Assembly: GCA_029777935.1 (NCBI GenBank)
Contig: JAKORH010000107.1
Location: 1 to 44,967 of the forward strand
Source: Pseudomonadota bacterium
Lineage (GTDB): Bacteria > Pseudomonadota > Gammaproteobacteria > Burkholderiales > Burkholderiaceae
Direction of reading: 5' to 3'
Length of the DNA: 44,967 nucleotides
The notes under the pieces were generated by a model. The model had not been told where the DNA came from. It ran no database searches and saw nothing but the letters and a program-made list of their open reading frames with translations. Within the stretch, counting starts at the first letter, position 1. Each line of letters begins with the position of its first letter. This document shows, piece by piece, positions 42,100 to 44,967 of the stretch. The position numbers were made by a program, and so were the translations under genes.

Positions 42100-43620
42100 T
42101 CAGGGCAGATCGAAGTTCAGGGTCGACGGACCCTGGACCGTGGTCATGCCGCTCGGAGCGGGCGGCGCGGCGGGCGCGGGCGAGAGGTACTGCGCCAGGC
42201 GACGCCGCACATCGTCGGCCGGCTGCGCCAGACCGTGGCGCGTATAGATCGTGAACAAGGCGAGCAGGCAATCGGACAGCGCGCGCGCGTGCTCCGCGCG
42301 GACCGCGTCGTCGACGAGGAGCGCATCGATCACCTGCAGCGCCGCCGTGTCTTCGCGTGCGCGCACCAGGCGGCGCGCCAGCCGAAGCTGCGATTCGACC
42401 TGCAGCAGCGTGCGCGTCTTCGACTGCGCGATGTGCAGGAAGGCCCGGCGCAGCTCCGCGCTCGCGCGGCCGGGGCGATTGACCAGCACGTGCTCGGCGG
42501 CCGAGCGCAGCGCATCGGAATCATTGCCGAGCAGCGCGACGTTGTAGCTCGCGACCGCGTAGTCGGCGCGCTGCGGGTATTGCGCGGCCAGATCTGCATA
42601 CAGCTTGGTGGCGCGCGGGATGTCGACCTGCGCTGCTGCCTCCTCGGCGCGCTGCTGCATCCGCAGCCGCGCGCGTTCCGTGCCGGATTCGGTTTCCGGC
42701 TCGACCGCCGGCTCGGGCGGGTGCGCGGGGCGCACCAGCCACGCGTAGGCCGCGCCGAGCGCGAAGCCGCCCAGGTGGGCGGCGTAGGCGATCGATTCCT
42801 CGTCCGCGCTTGCCCACTGCCAGATCTCGTTGGCGATCCAGATCGGCAGCAGCCACAGTGCGGGCAGCGTGAAGGTGTCGAAGTAGAACAGCACCGACAC
42901 GAACACCGGCACGCGCCGCAGCCCGTACAGCACCGCGACCATCGCCATTGCGCCCGCGATTGCACCCGAAGCGCCGATCACCGGCGCGTCCGACAGCGCG
43001 ACGTGCAGCGCGCCCGCGCCTGCGCCCGCCAGCAGGTAGCCGGCGAGGAAGCGCCAGCGGCCGAGCGCGGCTTCGGCGAACGAACCCGCCAGCAGCAGCA
43101 CGACCATGTTGCCAAGCCAGTGGCCGAGGTCGCCGTGCAGGAACTGGTAGGTGACGAAGCGCCACGGCTGCAGCGCGTCGCGCTTCAGAAGGAAGCGCTC
43201 GGTGGTCGAGCTGGCGAGCAGCGCCTCGTAGCGGTTGCGCGCGTCGCGCCAGGTCAGGAACTCCGGATCGCCGGGCGTGACAACCTGCAATCCATGCAGC
43301 GCGCGGATGAACTCCTCGTCGCCCTGCATCAGTGCGAGCGCGCGCTCGCCATCCTGCTCGCGCAGCGCATCCTGCAGCTCGGCGAGTTGCTCGCGTGCGT
43401 CGGGGTCGCGCGCCGCCTGGCGCCCGAGCCACGTACGGTAGTGCTGCAATTCGATCCGCGGCAGCGCCGACTCGTCGTAGTACCGGTACGCGGATTGGTA
43501 GATACCGTCGTCGCGCGCCTGCGCGACGAAGAACACGAGCGCGTTGATCAGGATCAGCGCCAGCGTGACGAGCGGTGCCGAGCGCAGCGCGAAGCGGGTC
43601 TGGTACGGAAGAATCAGCAT
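42100..43620 (-). CDS. Rhomboid-family intramembrane serine protease with TPR-like tail
   Basis: Intramembrane protease. The 506 residues start MLILPYQTRFALRSAPLVTLALILINALVFFV (helix 1), then a loop of about 130 residues, then the catalytic core: FLHGDLGHWLGNMVVLLLAGSFAE, the nucleophile Ser218 in GASGAIAGAM, and His282 in AAHLGGFALGAAYAW. The C-terminal 190 residues form TPR-like helix pairs (ATKLYADLAAQYPQRADYAVASYNVALL...). Start ATG 43618-43620; the frame remains open upstream only because it is antisense to carA. Divergent from carA and convergent with the membrane protein at 40867. Physiological substrate unknown. Confidence 0.9.
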   Translation of the reverse strand: MLILPYQTRFALRSAPLVTLALILINALVFFVAQARDDGIYQSAYRYYDESALPRIELQHYRTWLGRQAARDPDAREQLAELQDALREQDGERALALMQGDEEFIRALHGLQVVTPGDPEFLTWRDARNRYEALLASSTTERFLLKRDALQPWRFVTYQFLHGDLGHWLGNMVVLLLAGSFAEAALGRWRFLAGYLLAGAGAGALHVALSDAPVIGASGAIAGAMAMVAVLYGLRRVPVFVSVLFYFDTFTLPALWLLPIWIANEIWQWASADEESIAYAAHLGGFALGAAYAWLVRPAHPPEPAVEPETESGTERARLRMQQRAEEAAAQVDIPRATKLYADLAAQYPQRADYAVASYNVALLGNDSDALRSAAEHVLVNRPGRASAELRRAFLHIAQSKTRTLLQVESQLRLARRLVRAREDTAALQVIDALLVDDAVRAEHARALSDCLLALFTIYTRHGLAQPADDVRRRLAQYLSPAPAAPPAPSGMTTVQGPSTLNFDLP

Positions 43621-43632
43621 CGGGCACCGCGA

Positions 43633-43638
43633 TATACT
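43633..43638 (+). promoter_or_regulatory. Candidate -10 box of the carAB operon
   Basis: TATACT matches the -10 consensus at five of six positions in an AT-richer patch of the 123-bp gap between the rhomboid gene and carA. No convincing -35 is seen 16-18 bases upstream. The distance to the carA start leaves a leader of about 100 bases, which could carry pyrimidine control, but I see no clear structure. Confidence 0.35.
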
Positions 43639-43743
43639 TTGCCAGTTTAGCGAGTGCGCGGCATCGGCTCGAACCACCGAGCGTCGCGCGTCGCCGACAG
43701 CGGACCGGCCGTCGCCGCGCGCCGCTGCTGACGAGGAGCCCGT

Positions 43744-44892
43744 TTGTCTTCCCTGATCGCCGACGCCCGTCCCGCCGCGCTGCTCGCGCTGGCCGACGGA
43801 ACGATCTTCCGCGGCCGTTCGATCGGCGCCGCCGGCCATTGCGTCGGCGAGGTGGTGTTCAACACGGCGATCACCGGCTACCAGGAAATCCTGACCGACC
43901 CGAGCTACTGCCGCCAGATCGTCACGCTGACCTATCCGCACATCGGCAACACCGGCACCAACGGCGAGGACGTGGAATCGGTCAAGGTGTTCGCGGCCGG
44001 GCTGGTGATCCGCGATCTTCCGCCCGTACATTCGAGCTTCCGCGCGCAGGCGTCGCTGACGGAGTACCTGGTGCGCGAGAATGTGGTCGCGATCGCCGAC
44101 ATCGACACGCGGCGGCTGACGCGCGTGGTGCGCGATCGCGGCGCGCAGCCGGGTGCGATCCTGGTCGGCAACGACGAAGCGCGCGCGGTCGCGCTCGCGC
44201 GTTCGTTCCCGGGCATGGCCGGGCTCGATCTGGCGAAGGTGGTGTCGGTCAAAGCGCCATACGAATGGACGGAAACCGCGTGGACGCTCGGCGCCGGCTA
44301 TGGTGCGCTGGCCGCGCCGAAGCACCACGTCGTCGCGTACGACTTCGGCGTCAAGCGCAACATCCTGCGGCTGCTGGCTGCGCGCGGCTGCCGCGTGACG
44401 GTGGTGCCGGCGCAGACGCCGGCCGCGGAAGCGATGCGCATGAAGCCCGATGGCCTGTTCCTGTCCAACGGCCCCGGCGATCCGGAACCCTGCGACTATG
44501 CGATCGAAGCCACGCGCGAGCTGATCGCCAACGGCTACCCGACCTTCGGCATCTGCCTCGGCCACCAGATCATGGGGCTGGCCGCCGGCGGCAGGACGCT
44601 GAAGATGAAGTTCGGTCACCATGGCGCCAACCACCCGGTGCAGGATCTTGACGACAAGCGCGTGCTGATCACGTCGCAGAACCACGGCTTCGCGGTCGAT
44701 CCGAAGACGCTGCCCGGCACCTGCCGTGTCACGCACGTGTCGCTGTTCGACGGCACACTGCAGGGGTTCGCCCGCACCGACCGGCCGGCGTTCTGCTTCC
44801 AGGGCCATCCCGAGGCGAGCCCGGGGCCGCACGACATCTCGTACCTGTTCGACCGGTTCGTGAAATTGATGGAGGAGCGCGGTCGTGCCTAA
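43744..44892 (+). CDS. carA: Carbamoyl-phosphate synthase small (glutaminase) subunit
   Basis: Releases ammonia from glutamine and passes it to CarB for carbamoyl phosphate, used for arginine and pyrimidines. The 382 residues begin with the CarA-specific domain ([44 protein letters not shown]) and end with the class I glutaminase: nucleophile Cys271 in [12 protein letters not shown], plus the His in [14 protein letters not shown]. The start is TTG 43744, preceded by GAGGAG at a good distance. The stop overlaps the carB GTG by eight bases, so the two subunits are co-translated. Confidence 0.96.
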   Translation: MSSLIADARPAALLALADGTIFRGRSIGAAGHCVGEVVFNTAITGYQEILTDPSYCRQIVTLTYPHIGNTGTNGEDVESVKVFAAGLVIRDLPPVHSSFRAQASLTEYLVRENVVAIADIDTRRLTRVVRDRGAQPGAILVGNDEARAVALARSFPGMAGLDLAKVVSVKAPYEWTETAWTLGAGYGALAAPKHHVVAYDFGVKRNILRLLAARGCRVTVVPAQTPAAEAMRMKPDGLFLSNGPGDPEPCDYAIEATRELIANGYPTFGICLGHQIMGLAAGGRTLKMKFGHHGANHPVQDLDDKRVLITSQNHGFAVDPKTLPGTCRVTHVSLFDGTLQGFARTDRPAFCFQGHPEASPGPHDISYLFDRFVKLMEERGRA

Positions 44893-44967
44893 GCGCGCCG
44901 ACATCAAGAGCATCCTGATCATCGGCGCCGGGCCGATCGTGATCGGGCAGGCGTGCGAGTTCGACTA
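44885..44967 (+). CDS. carB: Carbamoyl-phosphate synthase large subunit (partial, start only)
   Basis: The frame from GTG 44885 reads [20 protein letters not shown] and GQACEFD before the window ends, the exact CarB N terminus with the glycine-rich ATP-binding segment. It overlaps carA by eight bases. Only 27 codons of about 1075 are visible. Confidence 0.95.
   Translation, partial: MPKRADIKSILIIGAGPIVIGQACEFD

Noticed and set aside
42100..44922. 940-residue minus-strand frame that would extend the rhomboid protein through carA
   Set aside because: The upstream part is antisense to carA; the rhomboid begins with its first membrane helix at 43620.

Overview
The window looks like chromosomal DNA from a high-GC betaproteobacterium, most likely of the order Burkholderiales. 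The grounds are the trxA-rho, dnaX-ybaB-recR and carA-carB blocks, a Bug/TctC-type solute receptor remnant, the paired AddB-like and AddA-like repair genes in the form common in that group, strong GC bias at third codon positions, and many short inverted repeats between genes. Genus cannot be fixed by eye. No prophage, CRISPR array, tRNA or rRNA is visible. The one clear RNA gene is the small SRP RNA (ffs).

Layout. 1-1449: rho (cut by the window edge) and trxA on the minus strand. 1630-7799: an AddB-like nuclease and an AddA/UvrD-like helicase-nuclease on the plus strand, joined by four tandem 17-bp repeats; the second gene has a hairpin repeat inserted in frame. 7883-8194: an orphan gene. 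8191-8532: a 342-bp MITE-like element with perfect terminal inverted repeats. 8529-10760: an AsnB-type amidotransferase with an extra C-terminal region. 10881-11490: a decayed Bug receptor gene. 11638-13146: a polytopic membrane protein. 13165-18410: an endonuclease/exonuclease/phosphatase protein and a CUT1 (Ugp-like) ABC transporter, minus strand, peppered with repeats.

18411-26172 is the most distinctive block: a type IV pilus minor-pilin and tip-adhesin operon (fimT, pilE, pilV, pilW, pilX, pilY1). A 47-codon prepilin-like mini-ORF sits in front of fimT and overlaps it, downstream of a compact stem-loop. Several of these proteins carry DxNxDG-type loops that look calcium-binding.

26286-33641 is a mixed region: aldo/keto reductase, a ParE-type toxin-antitoxin pair, an Old Yellow Enzyme, a DUF123 GIY-YIG-type protein, the SRP RNA, a GNAT acetyltransferase, an amidase and a fused binding-protein/permease of an osmoprotectant-type ABC transporter. 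33765-36361 is dnaX-ybaB-recR. 36372-40856 is a catabolic-looking operon (class III CoA-transferase, NMT1-type binding protein, ATPase, isochorismatase-like hydrolase, permease). 40867-43620 holds two convergent membrane proteins, each with a helical-repeat tail, one of them a rhomboid protease. 43744-44967 is carA and the start of carB.

I did not find a gene set that amounts to a clearly new defence or mobile system. The best leads are the mini-pilin upstream of fimT, the MITE that supplies both flanking stop codons, repeats that have become coding sequence in the AddA-like gene and in ugpC, the duplicated ugpB start, and the tandem repeats at the AddB/AddA junction.
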